Origin: Arthrobacter sp. zg-Y919
GTDB taxonomy: Bacteria > Actinomycetota > Actinomycetes > Actinomycetales > Micrococcaceae
DNA length: 64,000 nt
Direction of reading: 5' to 3'
Assembly (NCBI RefSeq): GCF_030142045.1
Contig: NZ_CP126242.1
Location: 372,001 to 436,000 of the forward strand
This document shows positions 33,095 to 41,445 of this stretch, piece after piece. The notes under the pieces are model-generated. The model saw only the letters and a program-made list of their open reading frames with translations. It had not been told where the DNA came from and made no database searches. The translations under genes and the position numbers were made by a program. Numbering within the stretch: position 1 is the stretch's first letter; each line of letters starts with the position of its first letter.

Positions 33095-35389
33095 ATGAGC
33101 GAGAACGGTCGGCAGCCTGCCGATAGAGAAAAACCACTGGACGGCGACGTCCTGGAACAGGACCCGGCACTGCCGCCGGTGGCCGTGGATCCGGAAGTCC
33201 TCGAGGCGGAGGAGCGCCGCTGGACCCCGGCGAAGATCGCCATCTGGGCCGGCATTGCCTTGCTGGGCGGCTTCAGCTGGACCATGCTCGCCGTGGTGCG
33301 CGGTGAAACCGTCAACGCCATCTGGTTCGTGTTCGCGGCGGTGTGCACGTACCTCATCGGCTACCGCTTCTACTCGAAACTCATCGAGGCGAAGCTGCTG
33401 AAGCCCAATGACCGCCGGGCCACTCCGGCCGAGTACAAAGCGGACGGCAAGGACTTCGCCGCCACGGACCGCCGGGTCCTCTACGGGCACCACTTCGCCG
33501 CCATCGCCGGCGCGGGTCCGCTCGTCGGCCCGGTCCTGGCTGCCCAGATGGGCTACCTGCCCGGAACCATCTGGATCATCGTGGGCGTGGTGCTGGCCGG
33601 CGCCGTCCAGGACTATCTGGTGATGTTCTTCTCGATGCGCCGCGGCGGGCGCTCCCTGGGCCAGATGGCACGGGATGAGCTCGGGCTGATCGGCGGCACC
33701 GCCGCCCTGATCGCCACCCTGGTCATCATGATCATCATCGTGGCCATCCTTGCCCTGGTGGTGGTGAACGCCCTGGCCGAAAGCCCCTGGGGTGTCTTCT
33801 CCGTGAGCATGACCATCCCCATCGCCCTTTTTATGGGCGTGTACCTGCGCTACCTGCGTCCGGGCAAGGTCACCGAGGTCTCCATCATCGGCTTCGTCCT
33901 CCTGCTCGCCGCCATCATCGCCGGCGGTTGGGTTGCCGGCACCCCGCTCGGCGACGCCCTGACCCTGGAGCCGACCACCATCGCGTGGGGCATCATCATC
34001 TACGGCTTCATCGCCGCCGTCCTGCCGGTCTGGCTGCTGCTGGCCCCGCGCGACTACCTCTCCACCTTCATGAAGGTGGGGACCATCGTGATGCTCGCCG
34101 TGGCCATCATCATTGTCCGCCCGGAGATCAGCGTTCCCGCCGTCAGCGAATTCGCCAGCCGGAATGACGGGCCGGTGGTGGCCGGGCCGCTCTTCCCGTT
34201 CCTCTTCGTCACCATTGCCTGCGGTGCCTTGTCCGGCTTCCATGCACTGATCTCCTCCGGCACCACCCCGAAGATGCTGGAGAAGGAACGCCAGACCCGC
34301 TTCATCGGCTACGGCGGCATGCTGATGGAATCCTTCGTGGCCGTCATGGCGCTGGTGGCCGCCATCTCCATTGACCGCGGCATCTACTTCGCCATGAACT
34401 CCTCCGCCGGAGCCACCGGCGGCACGGTGGAAGGCGCCGTCGCCTTCGTCAACGGCCTGGGGCTGGCCGGTGTGAACCTCACCCCGGACATGCTCTCGTC
34501 CCTGGCATCCAACGTCGGCGAGGAATCCATCGTCTCGCGCACCGGCGGCGCACCCACACTCGCCGTCGGCCTGGCCACGATCATGCAGAGCCTGATCGGC
34601 GGTCCCGGCATGATGGCCTTCTGGTACCACTTCGCCATCATGTTCGAGGCCCTGTTCATCCTCACCGCGGTCGACGCCGGCACCCGGGTGGCGCGGTTCA
34701 TGCTGCAGGACACGATCGGCAACGTTGCCCCGAAGTTCAAGGACATGTCGTGGCGTCCCGGAGCCTGGGTCTGTACGGCCATCATGGTCGCCGGCTGGGG
34801 GTCGATCCTGATCATGGGGGTCACCGACCCACTTGGCGGCATCAATACGTTGTTCCCGCTCTTCGGCATCGCCAACCAGCTCCTGGCCGCCATTGCGCTG
34901 GCCATCTGCATGGCGATCATTGCCAAGAAGAACGCGTTCAAGTGGCTGTGGATCGTGGCCCTGCCGCTGGCATTCGCCGCGGTGGTCACCATCACGGCGT
35001 CGTTCTACAAGATCTTCTCGCCGGTTCCCGCAGTGGGTTACTGGGCCAACCATGAGGCGTTCCAGGCTGCACTGGCCCGGGGTGAGACGAGCTTCGGGAC
35101 GGCCAAGACCGTGGAGGCGATGGAAGCGGTGGTGCGCAACACACTCATCCAGACCACGCTCTCGGTGGTGTTCGTGACCCTGGCGATCATTGTCATCATC
35201 ACCGCCATCATTGCCAGCATCCGGTCCTTCCGGTCGGGCGGTGCCCCCAGCGCCGAGGACCCGGCCGTTCCGTCGCGTACCTTCGCACCGGCCGGTTTCC
35301 TGGCTACGCCGGCGGAAAAGGAGATTCTGGCGCAGTGGGAGTCGCTGCCGGAGGCTGACCGGCCCGCAAAGAGGGCGGCGCACTCATGA
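33095..35389 (+). CDS. cstA: CstA family peptide/pyruvate transporter
   Basis: 764-residue polytopic membrane protein with at least 15 hydrophobic segments. The CstA signature is clear: YGHHFAAIAGAGPLVGPVLAAQMGYLPG region (about 128-155), AGAVQDYLVMFFSMRRGG, CGALSGFHALISSGTTPKM and FALTAVDAGTRVARFMLQD-like sequence. CstA and its paralogue BtsT import pyruvate or peptides during carbon limitation. I start at ATG 33095, which has GAGGGA upstream; an extension to 32987 would overlap the preceding terminator's downstream region. The small partner gene overlaps its stop. Confidence 0.94.
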   Translation: MSENGRQPADREKPLDGDVLEQDPALPPVAVDPEVLEAEERRWTPAKIAIWAGIALLGGFSWTMLAVVRGETVNAIWFVFAAVCTYLIGYRFYSKLIEAKLLKPNDRRATPAEYKADGKDFAATDRRVLYGHHFAAIAGAGPLVGPVLAAQMGYLPGTIWIIVGVVLAGAVQDYLVMFFSMRRGGRSLGQMARDELGLIGGTAALIATLVIMIIIVAILALVVVNALAESPWGVFSVSMTIPIALFMGVYLRYLRPGKVTEVSIIGFVLLLAAIIAGGWVAGTPLGDALTLEPTTIAWGIIIYGFIAAVLPVWLLLAPRDYLSTFMKVGTIVMLAVAIIIVRPEISVPAVSEFASRNDGPVVAGPLFPFLFVTIACGALSGFHALISSGTTPKMLEKERQTRFIGYGGMLMESFVAVMALVAAISIDRGIYFAMNSSAGATGGTVEGAVAFVNGLGLAGVNLTPDMLSSLASNVGEESIVSRTGGAPTLAVGLATIMQSLIGGPGMMAFWYHFAIMFEALFILTAVDAGTRVARFMLQDTIGNVAPKFKDMSWRPGAWVCTAIMVAGWGSILIMGVTDPLGGINTLFPLFGIANQLLAAIALAICMAIIAKKNAFKWLWIVALPLAFAAVVTITASFYKIFSPVPAVGYWANHEAFQAALARGETSFGTAKTVEAMEAVVRNTLIQTTLSVVFVTLAIIVIITAIIASIRSFRSGGAPSAEDPAVPSRTFAPAGFLATPAEKEILAQWESLPEADRPAKRAAHS

Positions 35390-35586
35390 GTGCCGCCGTC
35401 GCCGTCCGCCACGGTGTCGCCGGATTCGTCCGGTTCTTCCGCGACGTAATGGGGGAGGACGCCTACCGGAAGTATCTGGCTTTCCATGCGTCCTCCGGGT
35501 GCAGCTCGCCGCTGATGAGCGAGCGGGAATTCTGGCGGGACAAGATGGACCGGCAGGACAGCAACCCGCAGGGCCGCTGCTGCTAG
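35386..35586 (+). CDS. YbdD/YjiX family small protein
   Basis: 66 residues. The short basic protein with VRFFRDVMGEDAYRKYLAFH matches the YbdD/YjiX family, always found directly after cstA-type genes. Its ATG overlaps the cstA stop (ATGA), so translation is coupled. It ends in paired cysteines after two further cysteines' worth of spacing (SSGCSSP, GRCC). It probably modulates or assembles the transporter; the mechanism is not known. Confidence 0.9.
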   Translation: MSAAVAVRHGVAGFVRFFRDVMGEDAYRKYLAFHASSGCSSPLMSEREFWRDKMDRQDSNPQGRCC

Positions 35587-35611
35587 CGCGGAATTGATTG
35601 ACGGTATAAGT

Positions 35612-35660
35612 ACGACGGCGGCACCGCAGCTGATTGCCTCAGCCGCGGTGCCGCCGTCGT
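35612..35660 (+). terminator. terminator hairpin after cstA operon
   Basis: 16-bp perfect stem (35612-35627 with 35645-35660) beginning ACGACGGCGGC, with an inner CTGA/TCAG pairing, followed by TGTTTCCTTTTG. Confidence 0.82.
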
Positions 35661-35796
35661 TGTTTCCTTTTGTTGCTTCCCCGGCGGGTCCCCCGCACCC
35701 CGGAACCGGGGGAGCAAACCGTGAAAAACATAGGGCCTACCCGAAATCCGGACTCTCCGCGGGGCAACCCCGGGCAACCGTGAGAGCATTAATGCC

Positions 35797-36489
35797 ATGA
35801 CTGATCAGAACGGATCCTCCGACCGCCCCGAGGCGGCACCGGGCGTTCCTGTCGGGCAGAAGTCAGAGCAGACACCGGCCGGCGATGGAACGGCTGACAC
35901 CGGCAGTCCGGCTGAGACCGCCGGACAGGTGGACCGGTCCACGGACACCACGGACACCGCCGCCGGCTCCAGCCACGGCAAGGCCAAGAGCGGGCCGGCC
36001 AAGCTCAACGAGCTGGTGGACGAACCGGCGAAAGTCATGCGGATCGGCACCATGATCAAGCAGCTGCTCGAGGAAGTGCGCAACGCCCCGCTGGACGATG
36101 CGGCGCGCAACCGGCTGGCGGAGATCCACTCCCGGTCCCTGAAGGAACTCGAGGACGGGCTGGCCCCTGAACTCGTGGACGAGCTGCACCGTATCAACCT
36201 GCCGTTCCTTGATGATTCCACCCCGACCGACGCCGAGCTGCGCATAGCGCAGGCGCAGCTGGTGGGCTGGCTCGAAGGGCTGTTCCGCGGTATCCAGACG
36301 GCCATCGCAGCGCAGCAGACCGCCAGCCATGCCGCAGGACGCCTGCAGCTGCGCCAGCTGCCGCCGGGAACCATCCTTGCCCCGGGTGTCGTCATTGGAG
36401 ACGATGGGGAACCGCACCGTGCGCAGGGCCCCCAGGGGGCCGGCAGTCCGCGCCCGGAACCCCAATCAGGCCCCGGCCAGTACCTGTAG
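35797..36489 (+). CDS. bpa: bacterial proteasome activator Bpa/PafE
   Basis: 230 residues. After a 65-residue polar N-terminus the Bpa core begins (KLNELVDEPAKVMRIGTMIK, LKELEDGLAPELVDEL, AQAQLVGWLEGLFRGIQTAI). The last four residues are GQYL, the docking motif by which Bpa and Mpa enter the alpha-ring pockets of the 20S proteasome. Bpa forms a dodecameric ring and stimulates ATP-independent degradation of unfolded proteins. The start ATG has only a weak ribosome site. No proteasome genes are in the window. Confidence 0.9.
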   Translation: MTDQNGSSDRPEAAPGVPVGQKSEQTPAGDGTADTGSPAETAGQVDRSTDTTDTAAGSSHGKAKSGPAKLNELVDEPAKVMRIGTMIKQLLEEVRNAPLDDAARNRLAEIHSRSLKELEDGLAPELVDELHRINLPFLDDSTPTDAELRIAQAQLVGWLEGLFRGIQTAIAAQQTASHAAGRLQLRQLPPGTILAPGVVIGDDGEPHRAQGPQGAGSPRPEPQSGPGQYL

Positions 36490-36496
36490 GACATTG

Positions 36497-36973
36497 ATGG
36501 CACTTTTTGCAGCCGCCCGGCAGGGGCGGAAAGACGACGTGGAGCTCGGCAAGGGTGTGTGGCGCCGCGCCCACGACCGTTTCACCCGCGGCCTGGACCG
36601 GTATTACCAGATGCTCGAAGGCGTGGAGGATGACGCCATCTACAACGAGCTCGTGACCGTCGCCAATGAGCTTGCCGGGCTGCTGCCGCGCGTCCGGCAG
36701 GTCTGCTCGGACGCACAGCGCCAGCTGCCCAGCACCGGACAGAACATTCCCGGCGCGCTGACCGCCGTGCACCGCGCCCTGTCCCGCAGCGGCAATTCGC
36801 TGGCCGCTGCGGCCGAGGCCGCCGCCATGTCACGGCTGGAAGGTGAGCGCTGGGGGATCGCCTCCGCCGGACTGGACAATGTGCGGCGCCGGGCGGAACT
36901 GGTGCGGGAGGACGTAGCCGAGGCCGAACGGGCCCTGCTCAGTGCCCGGGAAACACGCCTCCCCGGAAAGTAG
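36497..36973 (+). CDS. helical hypothetical protein downstream of bpa
   Basis: 158 residues, predicted almost wholly helical with a basic N-terminus (MALFAAARQGRKDDVELGKG, then WRRAHDRFTRGLDRYYQMLEG) and a coiled-coil-like C-terminus rich in Arg/Glu/Ala. The ATG lies 7 bp after the bpa stop, with GTAGGAC overlapping the end of bpa, so the two should be co-transcribed and may act together. No signal peptide or membrane segment. I do not recognise a characterised family; a Bpa partner or substrate adaptor is only a guess. Confidence 0.78.
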   Translation: MALFAAARQGRKDDVELGKGVWRRAHDRFTRGLDRYYQMLEGVEDDAIYNELVTVANELAGLLPRVRQVCSDAQRQLPSTGQNIPGALTAVHRALSRSGNSLAAAAEAAAMSRLEGERWGIASAGLDNVRRRAELVREDVAEAERALLSARETRLPGK

Positions 36974-37072
36974 CAATTAAAAAACTTTCCCAATTCGGGA
37001 ATATCGAATAACGCGTTTTCGCGGTGAGCATATCCGTTTTGTCCTCCGCGGTAACGGCGCAAGGATGAAGAG

Positions 37073-37909
37073 ATGACTACATCACCGGTTCTGACTTTCA
37101 ATGACGGCAACACCATTCCCCAGCTCGGCTACGGCGTGTGGCAGGTTGAGGACGAGGTTGCCGAAAAGGTAGTGGGGCAGGCCTTCGAGGTTGGCTACCG
37201 CCACATCGACACGGCCAAGATCTACGGCAACGAGGCCGGCGTGGGCCGTGCCATCGCCGCCACCTCCGTGGCCCGTGAAGACATGTTCATCACCACGAAG
37301 GTGTGGAACGCAGACCAGGGCTACGAAGAGACGCTGAAGGCCTTCGATGCCTCCATGGAGCGCCTTGGCCTGGAAACCCTGGACCTGTACCTGATCCACT
37401 GGCTGCAGCCGAAGCAGAACAAGTACGTGGACACCTGGAAGGCGCTCATCGAGCTGCAGAAGCAGGGCCGCGTTAAGTCGATCGGCGTCTGCAACTTCAC
37501 CAAGGAAGCCCTGCAGGAAATCATCGACGCCACCGGCGTCGTCCCGGTCCTGAACCAGGTGGAGACCCACCCGTACCTGAACCAGGCCGACCTGCGCGCC
37601 TTCGAGGCCGAGCACAACATCCTGCACGAGTCCTGGTCCCCGCTGGGCTCCGGCAAGGGCCTGCTCGAGGATCCCAAGCTCGTGGAGATTGCGGCGAAGT
37701 ACGACGGCGCCACGCCGGCCCAGGTGGTCATCGCCTGGCATCTGGCACTCGGCAGCATTGTCATTCCCAAGTCCGTCACGGAATCCCGCATCCGGGAAAA
37801 CTGGGAAGCACTGAACCTGACGCTGACCAACGAAGATATCGAGGCCATCAATGCCCTCGACAACGGCACCCGTTACGGCGCGGATCCGGCCACGGCCGAC
37901 TTCGCCTAA
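37073..37909 (+). CDS. aldo/keto reductase, 2,5-diketo-D-gluconate reductase-like
   Basis: 278-residue AKR5-type enzyme. Tetrad D46, Y51 (HIDTAKIYGNE), K77 and H109 (DLYLIHW). The IPQLGYGVWQVED start, GVCNFTKEALQEI and the C-terminal cofactor loop IPKSVTESRIREN are typical of DkgA/B relatives that reduce diketogluconate, methylglyoxal and other carbonyls with NADPH. Single-gene unit bounded by a palindromic terminator. Confidence 0.92.
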   Translation: MTTSPVLTFNDGNTIPQLGYGVWQVEDEVAEKVVGQAFEVGYRHIDTAKIYGNEAGVGRAIAATSVAREDMFITTKVWNADQGYEETLKAFDASMERLGLETLDLYLIHWLQPKQNKYVDTWKALIELQKQGRVKSIGVCNFTKEALQEIIDATGVVPVLNQVETHPYLNQADLRAFEAEHNILHESWSPLGSGKGLLEDPKLVEIAAKYDGATPAQVVIAWHLALGSIVIPKSVTESRIRENWEALNLTLTNEDIEAINALDNGTRYGADPATADFA

Positions 37910-37925
37910 ACCTTCGGGTTAAACC

Positions 37926-37959
37926 AAAAGGCGCACGTTCCGCGGAACGTGCGCCTTTT
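37926..37959. terminator. bidirectional palindromic terminator
   Basis: 34-bp perfect palindrome opening with AAAAGGCGCACG and closing with its complement ending in TTTT, between the reductase and the leftward fliW gene. Both strands finish in T-rich sequence. Confidence 0.88.
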
Positions 37960-37970
37960 GTGTTGGAGTC

Positions 37971-38363
37971 CTACGCGGCGACCGGTTCCAAGGGGGCGCG
38001 GACCGGCCAATCCTGGCCTTCGAGGATCACCTGGGCGCAGCTGCCGGTGGTCACGTTCACCACGATCGGTGCCAGCAGGTTTACCGTGGTCCCCTCCAGT
38101 GTCGGGTTGGCGACCACCAGCACGGCCGCGTCCTCGGACGTCACCAGGTTCAGCTGGAGGCGCTGCTCATCGGTGATTTCCGGATGGTAGTCCGGAAGGT
38201 AGACAGAGGCGTCCAGGACGTAGAGGCGATGGGTGCCGCCGTCGGCGCCTGCGGCACTGGTCATGGCAAACAGCCCGGCCGCGCCTTCAACTTCGGCGAG
38301 GTCGAAGCGCACCTCGGGAGCCAATCCCGGCGGGGGTGTCAGGAAGGTCAGGCCGGTGCTCAT
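37971..38363 (-). CDS. fliW: flagellar assembly factor FliW
   Basis: 130 residues. Family marks are the central LPDYHPEITDEQ (56-67) and NLLAPIVVN (95-103). FliW binds flagellin and sequesters the RNA-binding protein CsrA, so flagellin translation rises only when flagellin is exported. It is the last gene of flgN-flgK-flgL-fliW; its ATG overlaps the flgL stop. csrA, usually next door, is not found here or elsewhere in the window. Confidence 0.92.
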   Translation of the reverse strand: MSTGLTFLTPPPGLAPEVRFDLAEVEGAAGLFAMTSAAGADGGTHRLYVLDASVYLPDYHPEITDEQRLQLNLVTSEDAAVLVVANPTLEGTTVNLLAPIVVNVTTGSCAQVILEGQDWPVRAPLEPVAA

Positions 38364-39250
38364 CGGAGGAAGTCCATCAGGGTCGGCTGCAGTGCCTTGG
38401 CGGTGATGGCCAGGGCCGACTGATAGGCGACTTCCTGCAGCTTCATGTCCAGAATGACCTTGGCGGTATCCAGGTCCTCGATACCGGAGCGGCGCGTCTC
38501 CAGGCTGACAGACCTGTCAGCGAGGGTCTCCTTGGCATTGATCGTGGCCGCATGCCGGACGCCCAGGCTGGAGTGCTCCATCAGGACCGTATTGGCGGCC
38601 GCATCGATCTTGCCCAGGTAGCCGCTGACGTCATTGTTGGCGTTGAGGTCTGCGACCAGATTGTCCACCAGTCGAAAGACGGAATTGTCTCCGGCGCCGA
38701 ATACTGCCTCGCCGTCGGTATCCACGCGGACCAGCGTGTTGCTGTCCACCCGGCGGGTAGTGGGGGTGCTGCTTCCACTGAAGTTGTACGAGCCTGCCGC
38801 ATCTTCGGTGAAAGCCTTGCCGGTGTCCGAGGTTCCAGCAAAGACCGTCCGGCCCAGGTACGTGGTGTTGGCCTCGCGCAGCAGGTCCGTTTTGAGGCCG
38901 GCAAGCTCGGTGGCCACGGCCTTGCGGTCATTGGGAGACATGGTGCCGGTGGCCGCGCTCAGTGTGAGGTCCTTGACTCGACGCAGGATGTCCGTGGTGT
39001 TGGTCAGGGCGTCATCGGCGAGGGTAAGCCAGCCATCGGCGTCGCTCACATTGGATGTGTACTGCTCATTCGCTCTGATCTCGGACCTCACCTTGAGCGC
39101 GTTGGCGGTGCCCATGGGATCGTCGGACGGACGCGTGATGGCAGCGGAGGATGCCACCTGCTCCTGCAGCTTGGCCATCCGGGACATGCTGGACTGCAAA
39201 TTCAGCTGGGCCGTCCGGGCCATGGTCTGGTTCGTGGTGCGGGTGATCAC
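38360..39250 (-). CDS. flgL: flagellar hook-associated protein 3 FlgL
   Basis: 296 residues. The N-terminal helix MITRTTNQTMARTAQLNLQ and SSAAITRPSDDPMGTANALK, and the C-terminal coiled-coil (SLETRRSGIEDLDTAKVI, QSALAITAKALQPTLMDFLR) are those of the flagellin-like FlgL junction protein that joins the hook to the filament after FlgK. It is exported by the flagellar type III system. Length is in the normal range. Follows flgK by 3 bp. Confidence 0.93.
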   Translation of the reverse strand: MITRTTNQTMARTAQLNLQSSMSRMAKLQEQVASSAAITRPSDDPMGTANALKVRSEIRANEQYTSNVSDADGWLTLADDALTNTTDILRRVKDLTLSAATGTMSPNDRKAVATELAGLKTDLLREANTTYLGRTVFAGTSDTGKAFTEDAAGSYNFSGSSTPTTRRVDSNTLVRVDTDGEAVFGAGDNSVFRLVDNLVADLNANNDVSGYLGKIDAAANTVLMEHSSLGVRHAATINAKETLADRSVSLETRRSGIEDLDTAKVILDMKLQEVAYQSALAITAKALQPTLMDFLR

Positions 39251-39253
39251 GGG

Positions 39254-40654
39254 TTACCTTCCAACAATTCCGGTGCGGTTAATAAGGGTGTCAAGCATTT
39301 CGTCAATGGCGCTCATAACCCGGGAGGCGCCCTGGTAGGCGTGCTGGTACATCAGCAGGTTCACATTCTCTTCATCCAGGTCCACTGAGGCATTGGAAAG
39401 CTGCAGGTCCACCGCGGAGGAGGACGCGACGTCGGCCAGGGTGGCCTGCTGCAGTTCGGAACGGCTCAGGGAACCGGTAGCTGTCACGAAGGTGCTCCAC
39501 ACCTTGTCCGCCGATCCGGCTTTGGATCCGAGCTGGGAAATCTCATCTGCCAGGCTGCCGTCCAAGGTGCCGGCGCCGGGGCGGCCGGCCGCAATACCGG
39601 AGGCGTCGGTGGGGATGGCCCTCAGCGTGGTTGCGGCCGGGTTACCGACGGCGAAGAAATCTCCGCCGGGTGTGCCGGCGGTCGTTGCGCCCTTGCTGTG
39701 CAGGTCGTTGACGCTGGATGCCAGTGCGGTGGCCACCTCGTTGTAGGAGGCAGCGGCCTTGGCGAAGACCCCGCCCTTGTCCGCTGCAGCGAGCAGCGAG
39801 ATAGCACCGGCAATTTCACCCTTGCTGATGCCGGCGGAGCCTGCCCGGTCGCTCCAGCCGACGGTGGGTTCCGATGTGTCATCCATTGAGGTGCCGCCGG
39901 TGACCCGCAGCGAGCGGACATTGTCGCCGGTGACCAGTGCGTTGCCGTCAATGAGGACGTCGACCATGCCGTCGGAGGACTCCCGCACCGTGGCGCCGCT
40001 CAGGGCGGCGATGGTGGTGGCCAGGGCGTTGCGCTGGTCCACCAGCTCGTTTGCGGACGCCCCGGAGGCAAGCGTGGAGCGGATGGCGCCGTTGAGGTCG
40101 GCAAGCTGCACGGCACTGGCATTGAGTTCGGCGACCATGTCATTGAGGCCGCTGCGGGTGCTGTTCCACTGGTCGCGGACCGCGTTGTAACCGGCGGCGA
40201 TCTGTGTGGCGACGCCGGATGCTTCGCTCAGGAGTGCGGCGGCGGCGGAATTGTCGCCCGGCTTGTGCGACACCCCCTGCCAGGCAGCGGAGAAGTTCTG
40301 CAGGGCAGCGGACAGGCCCGTCTTGCTCGGCTCGTTGAATCCATCCTCCAGCTCGATCAGCGCGTTAGCACGGACGGCGGAGTACCCGGCAACGGCAGCA
40401 GTGCTGCGCACGCGGGTATCCAGCTGCATGCTGCCCAGGCGGGCGATTGAATCCACCGACACGCCCTGGCCAACACCCGTGTTGGCGGCGAACCGGCCGG
40501 CGGGGGCAAGGGAGGGGGCGGCGGACGTGTTGAGGCGCTGGCGGGTATAGCCGGCCACGTTGGCGTTCGCCACGTTCTGGCCCACCACGTCCAGGCCTTT
40601 CCGTGCGGCGGTAAGGCCGGTGTATGCCGTGTTCAGGCCGCTGAAGGTGCTCAT
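39254..40654 (-). CDS. flgK: flagellar hook-associated protein 1 FlgK
   Basis: 466 residues. N-terminus MSTFSGLNTAYTGLTAARKG with VVGQNVANANVAGYTRQR is the rod/hook axial signature, and the C-terminus SASVDLDEENVNLLMYQHAY-like sequence with ASRVMSAIDEMLDTLINRTG is the second axial helix. FlgK is the first hook-filament junction protein. I start at ATG 40654, which gives the canonical FlgK N-terminus; a reading from 40690 would overlap flgN. Exported without a cleaved signal. Confidence 0.93.
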   Translation of the reverse strand: MSTFSGLNTAYTGLTAARKGLDVVGQNVANANVAGYTRQRLNTSAAPSLAPAGRFAANTGVGQGVSVDSIARLGSMQLDTRVRSTAAVAGYSAVRANALIELEDGFNEPSKTGLSAALQNFSAAWQGVSHKPGDNSAAAALLSEASGVATQIAAGYNAVRDQWNSTRSGLNDMVAELNASAVQLADLNGAIRSTLASGASANELVDQRNALATTIAALSGATVRESSDGMVDVLIDGNALVTGDNVRSLRVTGGTSMDDTSEPTVGWSDRAGSAGISKGEIAGAISLLAAADKGGVFAKAAASYNEVATALASSVNDLHSKGATTAGTPGGDFFAVGNPAATTLRAIPTDASGIAAGRPGAGTLDGSLADEISQLGSKAGSADKVWSTFVTATGSLSRSELQQATLADVASSSAVDLQLSNASVDLDEENVNLLMYQHAYQGASRVMSAIDEMLDTLINRTGIVGR

Positions 40655-40673
40655 TGCTTGGGAGTCCCTATCG

Positions 40674-41159
40674 TCAAATGCTCTGGTCAACCAGCCGGGC
40701 GGCTGACATGGGAGTGGCTGAGGTGCCGGAGGCCGTGTAGGTGTTCGCCTCGGGATTCAATCCCGCCAGCGTTTCCTGGGCCGACCGGGCTGCGGTGCGC
40801 AGGAACTGTTCGTTAATGTCCCGCAGTTCGCGGATTTTCACCGTCAGCTCCGTCATGGCCTGCAGGTGCGCGTTGAAGATTTCCGTCCACGGACCGGCAG
40901 GTGCAGCAGCCACCAGCTCCCGGAGGGTTGCGTCTTCGGACGTACCCCATTCCGCGGCGAGGCCAGCTACAGCCACGGCGCGGCCAAGATCGGCGGCGCG
41001 GAGGCGTTCGAGGACTTGTTCAACCTCGCGTGTAGCGTGCGTGAGCCATTTGGTTTTTCCGGAGGTAAGCAGCAGTTGTTCTTCTTCGAGCTTGAACACA
41101 AGAAGTTCCAACAACTCGCGCTCTTCCCATAGAAGGGCCGAGAGTCTCTGGGTACCCAT
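40674..41159 (-). CDS. flgN: flagellar export chaperone FlgN-like protein
   Basis: 161 residues, all helical (LSALLWEERELLELLVFKLE, EEQLLLTSGKTKWLTHATRE). Position directly before flgK-flgL and the fold match FlgN, the export chaperone of FlgK and FlgL. The ATG at 41159 has a very strong AGGAGGTGA seven bases upstream. It is the first gene of the leftward operon driven by a sigma-28-type promoter at 41290-41316, with a leader of about 120 nt. Confidence 0.85.
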   Translation of the reverse strand: MGTQRLSALLWEERELLELLVFKLEEEQLLLTSGKTKWLTHATREVEQVLERLRAADLGRAVAVAGLAAEWGTSEDATLRELVAAAPAGPWTEIFNAHLQAMTELTVKIRELRDINEQFLRTAARSAQETLAGLNPEANTYTASGTSATPMSAARLVDQSI

Positions 41160-41254
41160 GCGTGGCTCACCTCCTAGGTTGGTGCACTGAATGTCTCTAA
41201 AGCGGAATAAGACGTCTGATTCCAGGCCCCAACCTGCGGCAAAAGTCTTCGGAT

Positions 41255-41282
41255 TGGCAGACATATTGGAATATGTCCGCCA
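41255..41282 (-). promoter_or_regulatory. 5'-terminal hairpin of the flgN leader
   Basis: On the minus-strand transcript a 12- to 13-bp stem forms (GACATATT with AATATGTC, extended by a G-U pair and TGGC/GCCA), beginning at the transcription start expected from the promoter. It could stabilise the mRNA or be an operator. Confidence 0.6.
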
Positions 41283-41289
41283 AAAAACA

Positions 41290-41316
41290 CTATCGGCCGG
41301 GTCTTCTCCAATGTTA
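41290..41316 (-). promoter_or_regulatory. sigma-28-type promoter of flgN-flgK-flgL-fliW
   Basis: Minus strand: TAAC (41316-41313), 15-bp spacer, GCCGATAG (41297-41290). It matches the FliA/SigD pattern TAAA-N15-GCCGATAA and four other sites in this cluster. Confidence 0.82.
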
Positions 41317-41392
41317 GTGGTATGTTTCAGCTAAAGCGCTCATGCGTGGATACCACAGCGGACTCAGCCACTGACCACGAGGGCAGCGCAAA

Positions 41393-41409
41393 CAACTGAT
41401 TATCAGTTG
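41393..41409. promoter_or_regulatory. 17-bp palindrome upstream of the flagellar sigma gene
   Basis: CAACTGAT-T-ATCAGTTG, a perfect palindrome ending 36 bp before the proposed TTG start of the sigma factor. Candidate operator for a controller of the whole cluster. Confidence 0.55.
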
Positions 41410-41445
41410 GGGGACAGTTGGGGAACAAGGGCTTGGGGGTCCATA

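Noticed and set aside
33118..33125. GCCGATAG word in the start of cstA as another sigma-28 site
   Set aside because: It lies inside the coding region and has no TWAC at the right spacing.
33056..35383. Long open frame of 775 codons on the minus strand
   Set aside because: It is the antisense shadow of cstA; the His/Asp/Gly-rich translation has no domain character.
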